The position numbers were made by a program, and so were the translations under genes. DNA of 64,000 bases from Variovorax boronicumulans (GTDB taxonomy: Bacteria > Pseudomonadota > Gammaproteobacteria > Burkholderiales > Burkholderiaceae_C), in contig NZ_JAAAFX010000004.1 in assembly GCF_019352895.1 (NCBI RefSeq), positions 2,096,245 to 2,160,244 of the forward strand, written 5' to 3'. The notes under the pieces are model-generated. The model was not told the DNA's origin. It did not search any database and saw only the letters and a program-made list of their open reading frames with translations. Positions 55,369 through 64,000 of this stretch are shown here, one piece after another (the first letter of the stretch is position 1; every line of letters begins with the position of its first letter).

Positions 55369-57372
55369 ATGTTCGACTCACTCGACCTCACGAAGCTCGT
55401 CTTCGGCCGCCTGACCTGGGAGGCGATCCCGCTGCACGATCCCATCCTGCTCGCCACCTTCCTGGCCGTGGTGCTCGGTGGCGTCGGCCTGCTGGCCCTC
55501 ATCACCTACCAGAAGGCCTGGGGCTACCTCTGGCGCGAATGGTTCACCAGCATCGACCACAAGAAGATCGGGATCATGTACGTGATCCTGGGCCTGGTGA
55601 TGCTGCTGCGCGGCTTTGCCGACGCGATCATGATGCGCCTGCACCAGGCCATGTCCTTCGGCGCCAACGAGGGCTTCCTGCCGCCGCACCACTACGACCA
55701 GATCTTCACCGCCCACGGCGTGATCATGATCTTCTTCGTGGCCATGCCGCTGGTCACGGGCCTGATGAACTACGTGGTGCCGCTGCAGATCGGCGCGCGC
55801 GACGTGGCCTTCCCCTTCCTCAACAACTTCAGCTTCTGGATGACCGCCAGCGGCGCCGTGCTGGTCATGGCCTCGCTGTTCGTGGGCGAGTTCGCGCGCA
55901 CCGGCTGGCTGGCCTATCCGCCGCTGTCGGGCATCCTGCACAGCCCTGACGTGGGGGTCGACTACTACATCTGGTCGCTTCAGATCGCGGGGGTGGGCAC
56001 GCTGCTCTCGGGCATCAACCTGCTGGCGACCATCGTGAAGATGCGCGCGCCGGGCATGGCCATGATGAAGATGCCGATCTTCACCTGGACCTCGCTGTGC
56101 ACCAACGTGCTGATCGTGGCCGCGTTCCCGGTGCTGACCGCGGTGCTCGCGCTGCTGTCGTTGGACCGCTACGTCGGCACCAACTTCTTCACCAACGACT
56201 TCGGCGGCAACGCCATGATGTACGTGAACCTGATCTGGATCTGGGGCCACCCCGAGGTCTACATCCTGATCCTGCCGGCCTTCGGCATCTTCTCCGAAGT
56301 GGTGTCCACCTTCTCGGGCAAGCGCCTGTTCGGCTACGCCTCGATGGTCTACGCCACGGTGGTGATCACCATCCTGTCGTACCTGGTGTGGCTGCACCAC
56401 TTCTTCACCATGGGCTCGGGTGCCAGCGTGAACTCGTTCTTCGGGATCACGACGATGATCATCTCGATCCCGACGGGCGCGAAGATCTTCAACTGGCTCT
56501 TCACCATGTACCGCGGCCGCATCCGCTTCGACGTGCCGATGCTCTGGACCATGGGCTTCATGGTCACCTTCGTGATCGGCGGCATGACGGGCGTGCTGCT
56601 GGCGGTGCCGCCGGCCGACTTCGTGCTGCACAACAGCCTGTTCCTGGTGGCCCACTTCCACAACGTGATCATCGGCGGCGTGCTGTTCGGCCTCATGGCC
56701 GGCATCACCTACTGGTTCCCCAAGGCCTTCGGCTACAAGCTCGACCCGTTCTGGGGAAAGATGTCCTTCTGGTTCTGGCTGGTCGGCTTCTGGCTCGCCT
56801 TCATGCCGCTGTACGTGCTGGGCCTGATGGGCGTGACGCGCCGCATGAGCCACTTCCAGGACATGTCGCTGCAGATCTGGTTCCAGGTCGCCGCCTTCGG
56901 CGCCTGCCTGATCGCGCTGGGCATCCTGTCCTTCATCATCCAGCTGGTGGTGAGCTTCCGCCGCCGCGAGTCACTGCGCGACGTGACGGGCGATCCGTGG
57001 GATGGCCGCACGCTGGAATGGTCGACCTCGTCGCCGCCGCCGGCCTACAACTTCGCGTTCACGCCGATCATCCATGACAACGATGCCTGGTCGGACATGA
57101 AGCGCCGCGGCTACCAGCGCCCGACCGAAGGCTTCCGCCCGATCCACATGCCCAAGAACACCTGGGCCGGCATCGTGATCGCGGGCCTCAGCACGCTGGT
57201 GGGCTTCTCGCTGATCTGGCACATGTGGCCGCTGGCCGTGCTGGCGATGCTGACGCTGGTCGGCACCACGATCTTCCATACCTTCAACTACAAGCGCGAC
57301 TATCACATCGACGCGGACGAAGTCGTCCGCACCGAGGGATTGCGCACCCGTCTCTTGGCCAGCCATGTCTGA
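55369..57372 (+). CDS. cyoB: Cytochrome bo3 ubiquinol oxidase subunit I
   Basis: A 667-residue heme-copper oxidase core. It has [27 protein letters not shown], the CuB/Tyr helix [21 protein letters not shown], the HH pair in [10 protein letters not shown] and the heme ligands in [13 protein letters not shown]. It reduces oxygen to water with ubiquinol electrons and pumps protons. The gene overlaps cyoC by 8 bp. Confidence 0.97.
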   Translation: MFDSLDLTKLVFGRLTWEAIPLHDPILLATFLAVVLGGVGLLALITYQKAWGYLWREWFTSIDHKKIGIMYVILGLVMLLRGFADAIMMRLHQAMSFGANEGFLPPHHYDQIFTAHGVIMIFFVAMPLVTGLMNYVVPLQIGARDVAFPFLNNFSFWMTASGAVLVMASLFVGEFARTGWLAYPPLSGILHSPDVGVDYYIWSLQIAGVGTLLSGINLLATIVKMRAPGMAMMKMPIFTWTSLCTNVLIVAAFPVLTAVLALLSLDRYVGTNFFTNDFGGNAMMYVNLIWIWGHPEVYILILPAFGIFSEVVSTFSGKRLFGYASMVYATVVITILSYLVWLHHFFTMGSGASVNSFFGITTMIISIPTGAKIFNWLFTMYRGRIRFDVPMLWTMGFMVTFVIGGMTGVLLAVPPADFVLHNSLFLVAHFHNVIIGGVLFGLMAGITYWFPKAFGYKLDPFWGKMSFWFWLVGFWLAFMPLYVLGLMGVTRRMSHFQDMSLQIWFQVAAFGACLIALGILSFIIQLVVSFRRRESLRDVTGDPWDGRTLEWSTSSPPPAYNFAFTPIIHDNDAWSDMKRRGYQRPTEGFRPIHMPKNTWAGIVIAGLSTLVGFSLIWHMWPLAVLAMLTLVGTTIFHTFNYKRDYHIDADEVVRTEGLRTRLLASHV

Positions 57373-58000
57373 TACCGCCACCTTGAACGCCGGCGCCAAC
57401 GCGCCGGACAACCTGCGCTTCTACGTCCCCGGGGACCACCACCCGCAGAACGCCACCGGCCTGGGCTTCTGGCTCTACCTGATGAGCGACTGCCTGATCT
57501 TCGCCTGCCTGTTCGCGGTGCATGCGGTGGTGGGGCGCAGCTACGCGGCCGGCCCCTCGGGCGCCGACCTGTTCGACCTGCCGCTGGTGGCGCTCAACAC
57601 CTCGATGCTGCTGCTGTCCTCGATCACCTATGGCTTCGCCATGATCGAGATGCAGAAGAAGCGCGTGAAGCCGGTGCTGGCCTGGCTGGCGATCACCGGC
57701 CTGCTGGGCGCGGCCTTCATCGGCCTCGAGCTCTACGAGTTCGCGCACCTGATCCACGAGGGCGCGGTGCCGCAGCGCAGCGCCTTCCTGTCCTCCTTCT
57801 TCACGCTGGTCGGTACGCACGGCCTGCACGTCACCTTCGGCCTGATCTGGCTGGTCACGCTGATGGTGCAGGTTTCGCGCCACGGCCTGCTGCCGGAGAA
57901 CCGCCGCCGCCTCATGTGCCTGTCGATGTTCTGGCATTTCCTGGACGTGATCTGGATCGGCGTCTTCACCTTCGTCTATCTGATGGGAGTCCTTCCATGA
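57365..58000 (+). CDS. cyoC: Cytochrome bo3 ubiquinol oxidase subunit III
   Basis: A 211-residue membrane protein with five helices. It includes [42 protein letters not shown] and [24 protein letters not shown], the latter being the standard COX3-type ending. It stabilises the oxidase core. It overlaps cyoB at its start and cyoD at its end. Confidence 0.96.
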   Translation: MSDTATLNAGANAPDNLRFYVPGDHHPQNATGLGFWLYLMSDCLIFACLFAVHAVVGRSYAAGPSGADLFDLPLVALNTSMLLLSSITYGFAMIEMQKKRVKPVLAWLAITGLLGAAFIGLELYEFAHLIHEGAVPQRSAFLSSFFTLVGTHGLHVTFGLIWLVTLMVQVSRHGLLPENRRRLMCLSMFWHFLDVIWIGVFTFVYLMGVLP

Positions 58001-58398
58001 GCGCACATGACCTGGACCACCACGGTCACGATTCCCACGGCCACGACGACCATCACGACGAAGGCGGCGCGGCCCACAGCACCGTCGGCGGCTACGTCAC
58101 CGGCTTCATCCTGTCGGTCATCCTCACGGTCATCCCGTTCTGGCTGGTCATGGGCAAGGTGTTCGACAGCTCCAGCGTCACGGCCTTCGTGATCCTGGGC
58201 TTCGCGGCCGTGCAGATGGTGGTGCACATGGTGTACTTCCTGCACATGAACACCAAGGCCGAGGGCGGCTGGTCGATGCTGGCGCTGATCTTCACGCTGG
58301 TGCTGGTGGTCATCACGCTGGCCGGCTCGCTGTGGGTGATGTACCACCTCAACCACAACATGATGCCGTCGATGCACGACATGCAGAACATGCCTTGA
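57997..58398 (+). CDS. cyoD: Cytochrome bo3 ubiquinol oxidase subunit IV
   Basis: A 133-residue protein with three helices and a His/Asp-rich N-terminal tail ([17 protein letters not shown]), which could bind metal. The core [17 protein letters not shown] and [16 protein letters not shown] is typical of CyoD. The ATG overlaps the cyoC stop. No cyoE (heme O synthase) follows, unlike in E. coli. Confidence 0.95.
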   Translation: MSAHDLDHHGHDSHGHDDHHDEGGAAHSTVGGYVTGFILSVILTVIPFWLVMGKVFDSSSVTAFVILGFAAVQMVVHMVYFLHMNTKAEGGWSMLALIFTLVLVVITLAGSLWVMYHLNHNMMPSMHDMQNMP

Positions 58399-59234
58399 AC
58401 CCGGGGCAGCGCGAGCATGGCGAGGCGGCGCCCGAGCGGGGCCCGCGCTCCGCGGCCGTGCGGGCCGTGCTGGCGCTGTGCGCGCTGGGCCTGTTCATCG
58501 GCTTCATGGCGCTGGGCATCTGGCAGGTCGAACGCCGTGCCTGGAAGCTCGCGCTGATCCAGAGCGTCGACGAGCGCGTGCACGCGCCGCCCGTCGACGC
58601 GCCCGGCCCGGCCGACTGGTCCGGCTTCGATGCCGCGGCGCAGGCCTACCGCCACGTGCGGCTCGCCGGCACCTTCGACCACGCCCACGAGACCCTGGTG
58701 CAGGCCAGCACCGCGCGTGGCACCGGCTTCTGGGTGATCACGCCGTTGCGCCTGGCCGGCGGCGGCACGGTGCTGGTCAACCGCGGCTTCGTGCCGCCCG
58801 AACGGCGCGAACCCGCGCAACGCGATGCAGGGCCGCAGGGCGAGGTGCGCGTGGCCGGCCTGCTGCGTGCCAGCGAACCGGGCGGCATGTTCCCGCGCCG
58901 CAACGACCCCGCCATCGGGCGCTGGTTCTCGCGCGACGTGCCCGCCATCGCCGCCGCGCGCGGCCTGGGCGAGGTGGCGCCGTACTTCGTCGATGCCGAC
59001 GCCACGCCGGGTGGCGAGGGCGCGCCGGTCGGGGGCCTGACGGTGATCGCCTTTCCCAACAGCCACCTGGTCTATGCGCTGACCTGGTTCGGCCTGGCGC
59101 TGATGGTGGCGCTGGGCGCGGGCTACGTGGCGCGCGAGGAGCTTCGCCTGGGCCGCCGGGCGAGGGCGCGCCGGCATGGCGACAATGGGTCTTCCCGCCC
59201 AGGAGACGACCCGGATGCCGACCCCCACCCCTGA
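58395..59234 (+). CDS. SURF1-family oxidase assembly protein
   Basis: About 279 residues from TTG 58395, whose last two bases overlap the cyoD stop. Two membrane helices (about 20-40 and 240-262) flank a periplasmic domain with LGIWQVERRAWK, HVRLAGTFD, VNRGFVPPERR and the final FPNSHLVYALTWFGLALM. These are SURF1/Shy1 motifs. SURF1 helps insert heme A into aa3 oxidases; here it follows a quinol oxidase. An internal GTG near 58456 is another possible start. It overlaps the sensor kinase gene. Confidence 0.88.
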   Translation: MNPGQREHGEAAPERGPRSAAVRAVLALCALGLFIGFMALGIWQVERRAWKLALIQSVDERVHAPPVDAPGPADWSGFDAAAQAYRHVRLAGTFDHAHETLVQASTARGTGFWVITPLRLAGGGTVLVNRGFVPPERREPAQRDAGPQGEVRVAGLLRASEPGGMFPRRNDPAIGRWFSRDVPAIAAARGLGEVAPYFVDADATPGGEGAPVGGLTVIAFPNSHLVYALTWFGLALMVALGAGYVAREELRLGRRARARRHGDNGSSRPGDDPDADPHP

Positions 59235-60549
59235 CACCCCGCCCATGCGCGCGCCCGAGGCGCCGCGCATCCAGGATGCGAGCGGGCTGCAGAACCTCGA
59301 GCAGCTGATCCAGCTGCGCTGGATCGCGGTGGTCGGCCAGATCGTGACCATCGAGGTCGCGCACTACGGGCTGCAGATCCGGCTGCCGCTGGGCACCATG
59401 CTGGCGATCCTGGGTTGCCTGATCGTCTTCAACATCGCGAGCCTGCTGCGCTGGCGCACCGGCCGCGCCGTGACCAACGGCGAGCTGTTCGTCGCGCTGC
59501 TGGTCGACGTGGCGATGCTGAGCGCGCAGCTCTACCTGAGCGGCGGCACCACCAACCCCTTCGTCTTTCTCTTCCTGCTGCAGGTGATCCTGGGCGCGGT
59601 GCTGCTGGAGGCCTGGTCAAGCCTGACCATGGTGGTCATCACCACCCTCTGCTTCGCCGGCCTCGCACTGTTCTCGCGCCCGCTCGAACTGCCGCTGGAC
59701 CACGACCGAGGCCTGGCGAGCCCCTACGTGCAGGGCATGCTGGTGTCCTTCGCGCTCAATGCCGCGCTGCTGCTGATCTTCGTCACCCGCATCAACCGCA
59801 ACCTGCGCGAGCGCGATGCGCGGCTGGCCGCCTTGCGCCAGCGCGCGGCCGAGGAGGAGCACATCGTGCGCATGGGCCTGCTGGCCTCGGGTGCGGCCCA
59901 CGAGCTGGGCACGCCGCTGGCGACGCTGGCCGTGATCCTGGGCGACTGGCGGCGTATGCCCGAGTTTGCGGCCAATCCCGAGCTGCAGCAGGAGATCGGC
60001 GAGATGCAGACCCAGCTGCAGCGTTGCAAGTCGATCGTGAGCGGCGTGCTGATGTCGGCCGGCGAGGCGCGCGGCGAGTCCTCGGTCGAGACCACCGTCA
60101 GCACCTTCCTCGACGAGCTGGTGCAGGCCTGGCGCGAGACGCGGCCCGTGACCTCCTTCGTCTACGACAACCGTTTCGGGCAGGACCTGCCCATGGTCTC
60201 GGATTCCGCGCTGCAGCAGATGATCTGCAACGTGCTCGACAATGCCCTCGAGGCCTCGCCCTACTGGGTGCGGCTCGAAGTCGACCGCGAGGGCGACAGG
60301 CTGCTGCTGACCGTGACCGACAACGGCCCGGGCTTCGCGCCCGCGATGCTGGCCGAGCTGGGCAAGCCCTACCGCTCGAGCAAGGGGCGCCCCGGCGGTG
60401 GCCTGGGATTGTTCCTGGTGGTCAACGTGGCGCGCACGCTGGGCGGCAGCGTGAGCGCGCAGAACCGCGAAGAGGGCGGCGCGGTGGTGGAACTGACGCT
60501 GCCGCTTTCGGCGATCGTCCTGGAAGAGGAGCCCGACGGTGGAAACTGA
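59215..60549 (+). CDS. regB: RegB/PrrB-type redox sensor histidine kinase
   Basis: A 444-residue kinase with six membrane helices. The quinone-sensing box GGTTNPF is at 110-116. The H-box SGAAHELGTPLATLAV has His229 and the RegB redox Cys is at 271 in LQRCKSIV. The ATPase part has NVLDNALEASP, DNGPGFAP and GGGLGLFLVVNVA. It responds to quinone pool redox state and oxygen. ATG 59215 follows AGGAG by nine bases and lies inside the SURF1 gene. Its stop overlaps regA. Confidence 0.93.
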   Translation: MPTPTPDTPPMRAPEAPRIQDASGLQNLEQLIQLRWIAVVGQIVTIEVAHYGLQIRLPLGTMLAILGCLIVFNIASLLRWRTGRAVTNGELFVALLVDVAMLSAQLYLSGGTTNPFVFLFLLQVILGAVLLEAWSSLTMVVITTLCFAGLALFSRPLELPLDHDRGLASPYVQGMLVSFALNAALLLIFVTRINRNLRERDARLAALRQRAAEEEHIVRMGLLASGAAHELGTPLATLAVILGDWRRMPEFAANPELQQEIGEMQTQLQRCKSIVSGVLMSAGEARGESSVETTVSTFLDELVQAWRETRPVTSFVYDNRFGQDLPMVSDSALQQMICNVLDNALEASPYWVRLEVDREGDRLLLTVTDNGPGFAPAMLAELGKPYRSSKGRPGGGLGLFLVVNVARTLGGSVSAQNREEGGAVVELTLPLSAIVLEEEPDGGN

Positions 60550-61084
60550 ACAAGAAGATCGCCTGCTGCTGGTGGTCGAGGACGACGCCGCCTTCGCGCG
60601 CACGCTGGGCCGTTCCTTCGAGCGCCGCGGCTACCGCGTGATCCTGGCCACCAACCTCGACGACGTGAGCCTCTTGCTGCAGCAGCATTCACCTGGCTAC
60701 GCGGTGGTCGACCTCAAGCTCAGCGGGGAGGCTTCGGGCCTGGCCTGCGTCCAGACCCTGCATGCGCACGACCGCGGCATGCTGATCGTGGTGCTGACCG
60801 GTTTCGCCAGCATCGCGACCGCGGTCGAGGCGATCAAGCTGGGCGCCTGCCACTACCTGGCCAAGCCCTCGAACACCGACGACATCGAGGCCGCCTTCGG
60901 CCGCGCCGAGGGCACCACCGAGGTCGAGCTCACCAACCGCTCGACCTCGATCAAGACCCTCGAATGGGAGCGCATCCACGAGGTGCTGGCCGAGACCGGC
61001 TTCAACATCTCCGAGACCGCGCGCCGCCTGGGCATGCACCGCCGCACGCTGGCGCGCAAGCTGGGCAAGCAGCAGGTCAAGTAA
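60539..61084 (+). CDS. regA: RegA/PrrA-type response regulator
   Basis: A 181-residue regulator. The receiver has [12 protein letters not shown], the phosphoacceptor in [27 protein letters not shown] and [11 protein letters not shown]. The Fis-type helix-turn-helix reads [24 protein letters not shown], nearly the same as RegA of photosynthetic bacteria. It controls energy-metabolism genes in response to redox. GTG start overlapping regB. It converges with the CobW-family gene. Confidence 0.94.
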   Translation: METEQEDRLLLVVEDDAAFARTLGRSFERRGYRVILATNLDDVSLLLQQHSPGYAVVDLKLSGEASGLACVQTLHAHDRGMLIVVLTGFASIATAVEAIKLGACHYLAKPSNTDDIEAAFGRAEGTTEVELTNRSTSIKTLEWERIHEVLAETGFNISETARRLGMHRRTLARKLGKQQVK

Positions 61085-62279
61085 GGCTGTCGTCGGTCCA
61101 GGCGGGGAAGGGGTCGGGCCAGGCCTGCCACTGCACGGGGCCGGCCGCCATCTCGGCATCGCTCAGCAGGCAGGCATCGAGCCGCGCGCGCAGCGCGGCT
61201 TCGTCCATGCCGATGCCGATCAGCACCAGCTCCTGGCGCGCATCGCCCACCGTGTCGCTCCATTTCGCCTCGATCGTGGCCAGCGCTTCGGCGTCGGTCG
61301 GCCAGTGCTCGCGCGGCACCGCGGCCCACCAGTAGCCGGCCGCGCCGTAGCGGCAGGCGCCGCCGGCCTGCGACCAGTTGCCCGCGAACCCGGGCCGGCT
61401 CGCAAGCCAGAAGAAGCCCTTGGAGCGGACCACGCCTGGCCATTCGCTTTGCACCCATGCCCAGAAGCGCGCGGGATGGAAGGGCCGACGCGCGCGGTAG
61501 ACGAAGCTGTCGATGCCGTATTCCAGCGTCTCGGGCTTGTGCTCGCCGCGCATCTCGCGCAGCCAGCCGGGCGCGTCGGCGGCCTGCTCGAAGTCGAACA
61601 GCCCGGTGTCGAGCACGCGCTCGAGCGGCACCCGGCCGAACTGCGCGTACTCGATGCGCGCGCGCGGGTTCAGGTGGGCCAGGATGCCCGCGAGGCGCAG
61701 CCGGTCGGCCTCGCTCACCAGGTCGGCCTTGTTCACCACCAGCACGTCGCAGAACTCGACCTGTTCGATCAGCAGGTCGACCACGGTGCGGGTGTCGGCG
61801 TCGCCCAGCGACTGCCCGCGCGCGCCCAGGCTGTCGGCCGAGCCGTAGTCGCGCAGGAAGTTGAAGGCATCGACCACCGTCACCATGGTGTCGAGCCGCG
61901 CCACGCGCGACAGGCTCTTGCCGTCCTCGCCCTCGAAGGTGAAGGTCTCGGCCACGGGCAGCGGCTCGGAGATGCCGGTGGATTCGATCACCAGCTGGTC
62001 GAAGCGCCCGGCCTTGGCCAGGCGCTCGACCTCGATCAGCAGGTCTTCCCGCAAGGTGCAGCAGATGCAGCCGTTGCTCATCTCCACCAGCTTCTCCTCG
62101 GTGCGCGACAGGTCGGCGCCGCCGTCGCGCACCAGCGCGGCGTCGATGTTGACCTCGCTCATGTCGTTGACGATGACCGCCACGCGCCGGCCCTCGCGGT
62201 TGTTCAGGATGTGGTTGAGCAGCGTGGTCTTGCCGGCGCCCAGGAAGCCGGAGAGCACGGTCACGGGAAGTCGATGCAT
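61077..62279 (-). CDS. CobW/COG0523-family zinc-linked GTPase
   Basis: A 400-residue G3E GTPase. Walker A is [11 protein letters not shown]. The metal-binding CxCC is at C71, C73 and C74 in [27 protein letters not shown] and a CobW C-terminal domain follow. Members of the ZigA/YciC branch work as zinc metallochaperones under zinc starvation. A Zur-like operator lies in front of it and a Fur/Zur-type gene is immediately upstream, so zinc is the likely metal. Confidence 0.9.
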   Translation of the reverse strand: MHRLPVTVLSGFLGAGKTTLLNHILNNREGRRVAVIVNDMSEVNIDAALVRDGGADLSRTEEKLVEMSNGCICCTLREDLLIEVERLAKAGRFDQLVIESTGISEPLPVAETFTFEGEDGKSLSRVARLDTMVTVVDAFNFLRDYGSADSLGARGQSLGDADTRTVVDLLIEQVEFCDVLVVNKADLVSEADRLRLAGILAHLNPRARIEYAQFGRVPLERVLDTGLFDFEQAADAPGWLREMRGEHKPETLEYGIDSFVYRARRPFHPARFWAWVQSEWPGVVRSKGFFWLASRPGFAGNWSQAGGACRYGAAGYWWAAVPREHWPTDAEALATIEAKWSDTVGDARQELVLIGIGMDEAALRARLDACLLSDAEMAAGPVQWQAWPDPFPAWTDDSLT

Positions 62280-62288
62280 CGCAGTCCT

Positions 62289-62310
62289 AATTGATATCGA
62301 ATTATCAATT
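62289..62310. promoter_or_regulatory. Zur-like operator before the CobW-family gene
   Basis: A perfect inverted repeat with eight-base arms: AATTGATA, TCGAAT spacer, TATCAATT. It lies 10 bp before the start codon of the zinc GTPase and is strikingly AT-rich. It probably serves the Zur-like protein encoded upstream. Confidence 0.7.
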
Positions 62311-62354
62311 AGAACCGATTCGCCGCGCGCATGCACGCCGGCGCAAGAGAGGGG

Positions 62355-62825
62355 TCAGCGCTGGGCGGCGGTCTTGCGGGGCGCGGGCGTGCTGCAGTCG
62401 GCGCAGGTGCCGTAGAGCGTGAGCTCGTGCGCATCGACGCGGAAGCCCTTGGGCGCGAGCGAGGCGAAGTCGCCCGGGCACTGGTGCACGTCGAACACGC
62501 GCGCGCACTGGCGGCACTGGAAATGGTGGTGGTGCGCATGGCGCGCGCTCTCGTAGCGCGGGGCCTCGCCCGGCAGCTCGACGATGCGGATCTCCTGCGC
62601 GTCGGCCAGCAGCTTGAGGTTGCGGTAGACGGTCGCGATGCCCATGGCCTCGACCTCGCGCTGCGCGTCCTCGAGGATCTCGGCGGGCAACAGCGGGCGC
62701 GCCGAGCGGTCGATCACCGCGCGGATCGCGGAGCGCTGGCGCGTGGCGCGCTGGCCGGCGACCGCAACCTCGGCTGCGGGGGCATCGGCGTGCGCATGGC
62801 CGGCATGGGGTGAGGCTTTGTTCAA
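62355..62825 (-). CDS. zur: Fur-family regulator, probably Zur
   Basis: A 156-residue Fur-family protein. The recognition part is EAMGIATVYRNLKLLADAQ. His-rich ARHAHHHHFQC and structural Cys pairs C104/C107 and C141/C144 are present. The N-terminal HAGHAHADA tail adds metal-binding His. The pairing with a CobW-type zinc GTPase and the operator between them point to Zur and not Fur. The two genes are on one strand and may be cotranscribed, with the operator inside the gap. Confidence 0.85.
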   Translation of the reverse strand: MNKASPHAGHAHADAPAAEVAVAGQRATRQRSAIRAVIDRSARPLLPAEILEDAQREVEAMGIATVYRNLKLLADAQEIRIVELPGEAPRYESARHAHHHHFQCRQCARVFDVHQCPGDFASLAPKGFRVDAHELTLYGTCADCSTPAPRKTAAQR

Positions 62826-62942
62826 CGGAGGATCTGGCAGTGGGGCAGGGTGGGGTCGCGGCAGTTTAGCGGCCTCGCTCCATCACTGCGTCAAAGCCCC
62901 GGCCGGGGGAAAGGCAGGAGGACCGTGGCCGCGCATGGATAA

Positions 62943-62961
62943 AATGAGAGTAATTCTCATT
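62943..62961. promoter_or_regulatory. Fur box before the second FecI-type gene
   Basis: AATGAGAGTAATTCTCATT: seven-base inverted arms around GTAAT, the standard 19-bp Fur box form. It lies 16 bp before the ATG of the sigma factor gene. Confidence 0.8.
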
Positions 62962-62977
62962 CATCGAATTCACGCCC

Positions 62978-63493
62978 ATGTCCTCTTCCGCCGCGGCCGA
63001 TCCCGTCCACGCGCTGTACCGCGAGCACCGTGCCTGGCTGCAGACCTGGCTGCGCCGCCGGCTGGGCGACGGCCACACGGCCGCGGACCTGACACAGGAC
63101 ACCTTCGTGCGCGTGATCAGCGGCGGCCAGGCGCAGGCGATCGAGGAGCCGCGCGCCTACCTGACCACGCTGGCGCAGCGCGTGCTCTACAACTTCTGGC
63201 GCCGGCGCGAACTGGAGCGGGCCTGGCTCGATGCGCTCGCGGTACAGCCCGAGGAACTGGTGCCGTCGCCCGAAACCTATGCGCTGGTGCGCGAAGCCGT
63301 CGAGACCATGGACCGCTGGCTCGACGGCCTGCCGCCCAAGGTGCGCGAGGCCTTCCTGCTGCGCCGGCTCGAGGGCCTGGCCCATGCCGAGATCGCGCAA
63401 CGCATGGGCGTCTCGGTGCGCACGGTCGAGCGCCACATCAAGCAGGCCATCGTGCACCTCTACACCTGCCCCGCGCAGCCGGAGGCCGGATGA
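62978..63493 (+). CDS. FecI-type ECF RNA polymerase sigma factor (second)
   Basis: A 171-residue ECF sigma. Region 2 is LYREHRAWLQTWLRRRLGDGHTAADLTQDTFVRV; region 4 is LPPKVREAFLLRRLEGLAHAEIAQRMGVSVRTVERHIKQA (each a longer stretch than quoted blocks LTQDTFVRV and AEIAQRMGVSVRTVERH). The RRLG-HTAADLTQDTF pattern is close to E. coli FecI. A Fur box sits right before it, so it is expressed in iron shortage. The fecR-like gene overlaps its stop. Confidence 0.92.
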   Translation: MSSSAAADPVHALYREHRAWLQTWLRRRLGDGHTAADLTQDTFVRVISGGQAQAIEEPRAYLTTLAQRVLYNFWRRRELERAWLDALAVQPEELVPSPETYALVREAVETMDRWLDGLPPKVREAFLLRRLEGLAHAEIAQRMGVSVRTVERHIKQAIVHLYTCPAQPEAG

Positions 63494-64000
63494 CGGCGCG
63501 TGCCACCGCCTTGCCGCTCGACCCCGTGACCGAGCAGGCCATCGACTGGCTGGTGCGGCTGGACTCCGGCCACAGCGACGACGGCGAGCGCCGCGCCTTT
63601 GCGCGCTGGCTCGAGGCCGCGCCAACCCACGCGGCGGCCTGGGCTTCGCTGCAGCAGCGGCTGGACCAGCGCATCGCGCCTGCGCTCACGCAGCTGCAGG
63701 CTGGCGGCCATGCGCCCTCGGGCGTGCGTGCGCTGAGTGCACCACCGGATCACCGCGCGCGTCGGCGTGCGCTGCTGGGCGGTGCCGCGGTCGCGCTGCT
63801 CACGGCCGCGGGCGGCGGGCTCTGGGCCGAGCGGCAGGCGCCGCTCATGGCCTGGTCTTCCGACCTGCGCACGGGCACCGGCGAACGCCGCCGCTTCGTG
63901 CTCGCCGACGGCAGCGACCTGCTGCTCAACGCACGCTCGGCCGCCGACCTGGACTTCAGCGCCGGCCAGCGCCTCGTGCACCTGCGCGCGGGCGCGCTGA
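63490..64000 (+). CDS. FecR-type sigma regulator, cut by the window end
   Basis: The first 170 residues of a FecR-like protein. The cytoplasmic DUF4880 part has AIDWLVRLDSGHSDDGERRAFARWLEA. A hydrophobic segment follows at about residues 97-115. The periplasmic FecR domain starts at TGTGERRRFVLADGSDLLLNARS. ATG overlaps the sigma stop (ATGA), a tight fecIR pair. A receptor gene presumably follows outside the window. Confidence 0.9.
   Translation, partial: MTARATALPLDPVTEQAIDWLVRLDSGHSDDGERRAFARWLEAAPTHAAAWASLQQRLDQRIAPALTQLQAGGHAPSGVRALSAPPDHRARRRALLGGAAVALLTAAGGGLWAERQAPLMAWSSDLRTGTGERRRFVLADGSDLLLNARSAADLDFSAGQRLVHLRAGAL

Overview
The window is GC-rich, gene-dense chromosomal DNA in which nearly every coding region has a strong third-position G/C bias. 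The gene families are a Bug/TTT-type solute receptor, many LysR regulators each beside a small catabolic unit, FecI/FecR/FecA iron signalling, a cyo quinol oxidase followed by SURF1 and RegBA, and an AsdA/AspT module. Together they suggest a free-living beta-proteobacterium of the Burkholderiales, most like Comamonadaceae such as Variovorax. That placement is inferred from gene content, not from a marker gene. I saw no rRNA, tRNA, CRISPR array, transposase or phage structural gene.

Layout. Bases 1-3016 hold the end of an amino-acid ABC transporter, a deacylase and a PLP dehydratase, which look like one uptake and catabolism operon. A YdcF-like membrane protein, a CAP-domain lipoprotein and a broken hydrolase follow. 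At 5.9-11.0 kb on the minus strand are two AspT-type exchangers and aspartate 4-decarboxylase. At 11.2-17.7 kb is a complete iron-responsive unit: a Fur-type operator, a FecI sigma factor, FecR, a TonB receptor with an STN domain, and a DUF3649/PepSY/DUF3325 membrane set. fecR and fecA share a promoter-like motif. From 17.8 to 35.7 kb lie LysR-, AraC- and Rrf2-linked metabolic units: nitronate monooxygenase, an MFS carrier, a cysteate/D-cysteine lyase, an SDR lacking its catalytic Tyr, a tautomerase, YeiE/YeiH, an AzoR-DoxX-LLM-GST-AKR operon, and a TrxR-like flavoprotein.

Bases 35.8-39.5 kb hold a DUF4174 protein, two unknown proteins, a BtuF-like protein, a sirtuin and a small HNH-like protein. 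Bases 39.6-45.4 kb are a signalling island: a cytoplasmic PAS-PAS hybrid kinase, a single-domain receiver and a REC-PAS-GGDEF-EAL protein. These are followed by a second receiver gene whose upstream DNA looks like a collapsed copy of the whole kinase-receiver unit. Next come an S24 repressor, an orphan receiver, a methyltransferase, a cytosine-deaminase-like amidohydrolase, an AtuA pair with a TTT receptor, and an MHS-type carrier.

Bases 54.2-61.1 kb carry cyoABCD, a SURF1 gene and RegB/RegA, joining a quinol oxidase to a quinone/redox-sensing two-component system. The right end has a CobW-family zinc GTPase with a Zur-like operator, the Zur-like regulator itself, and a second Fur-boxed FecI/FecR pair cut by the window edge.
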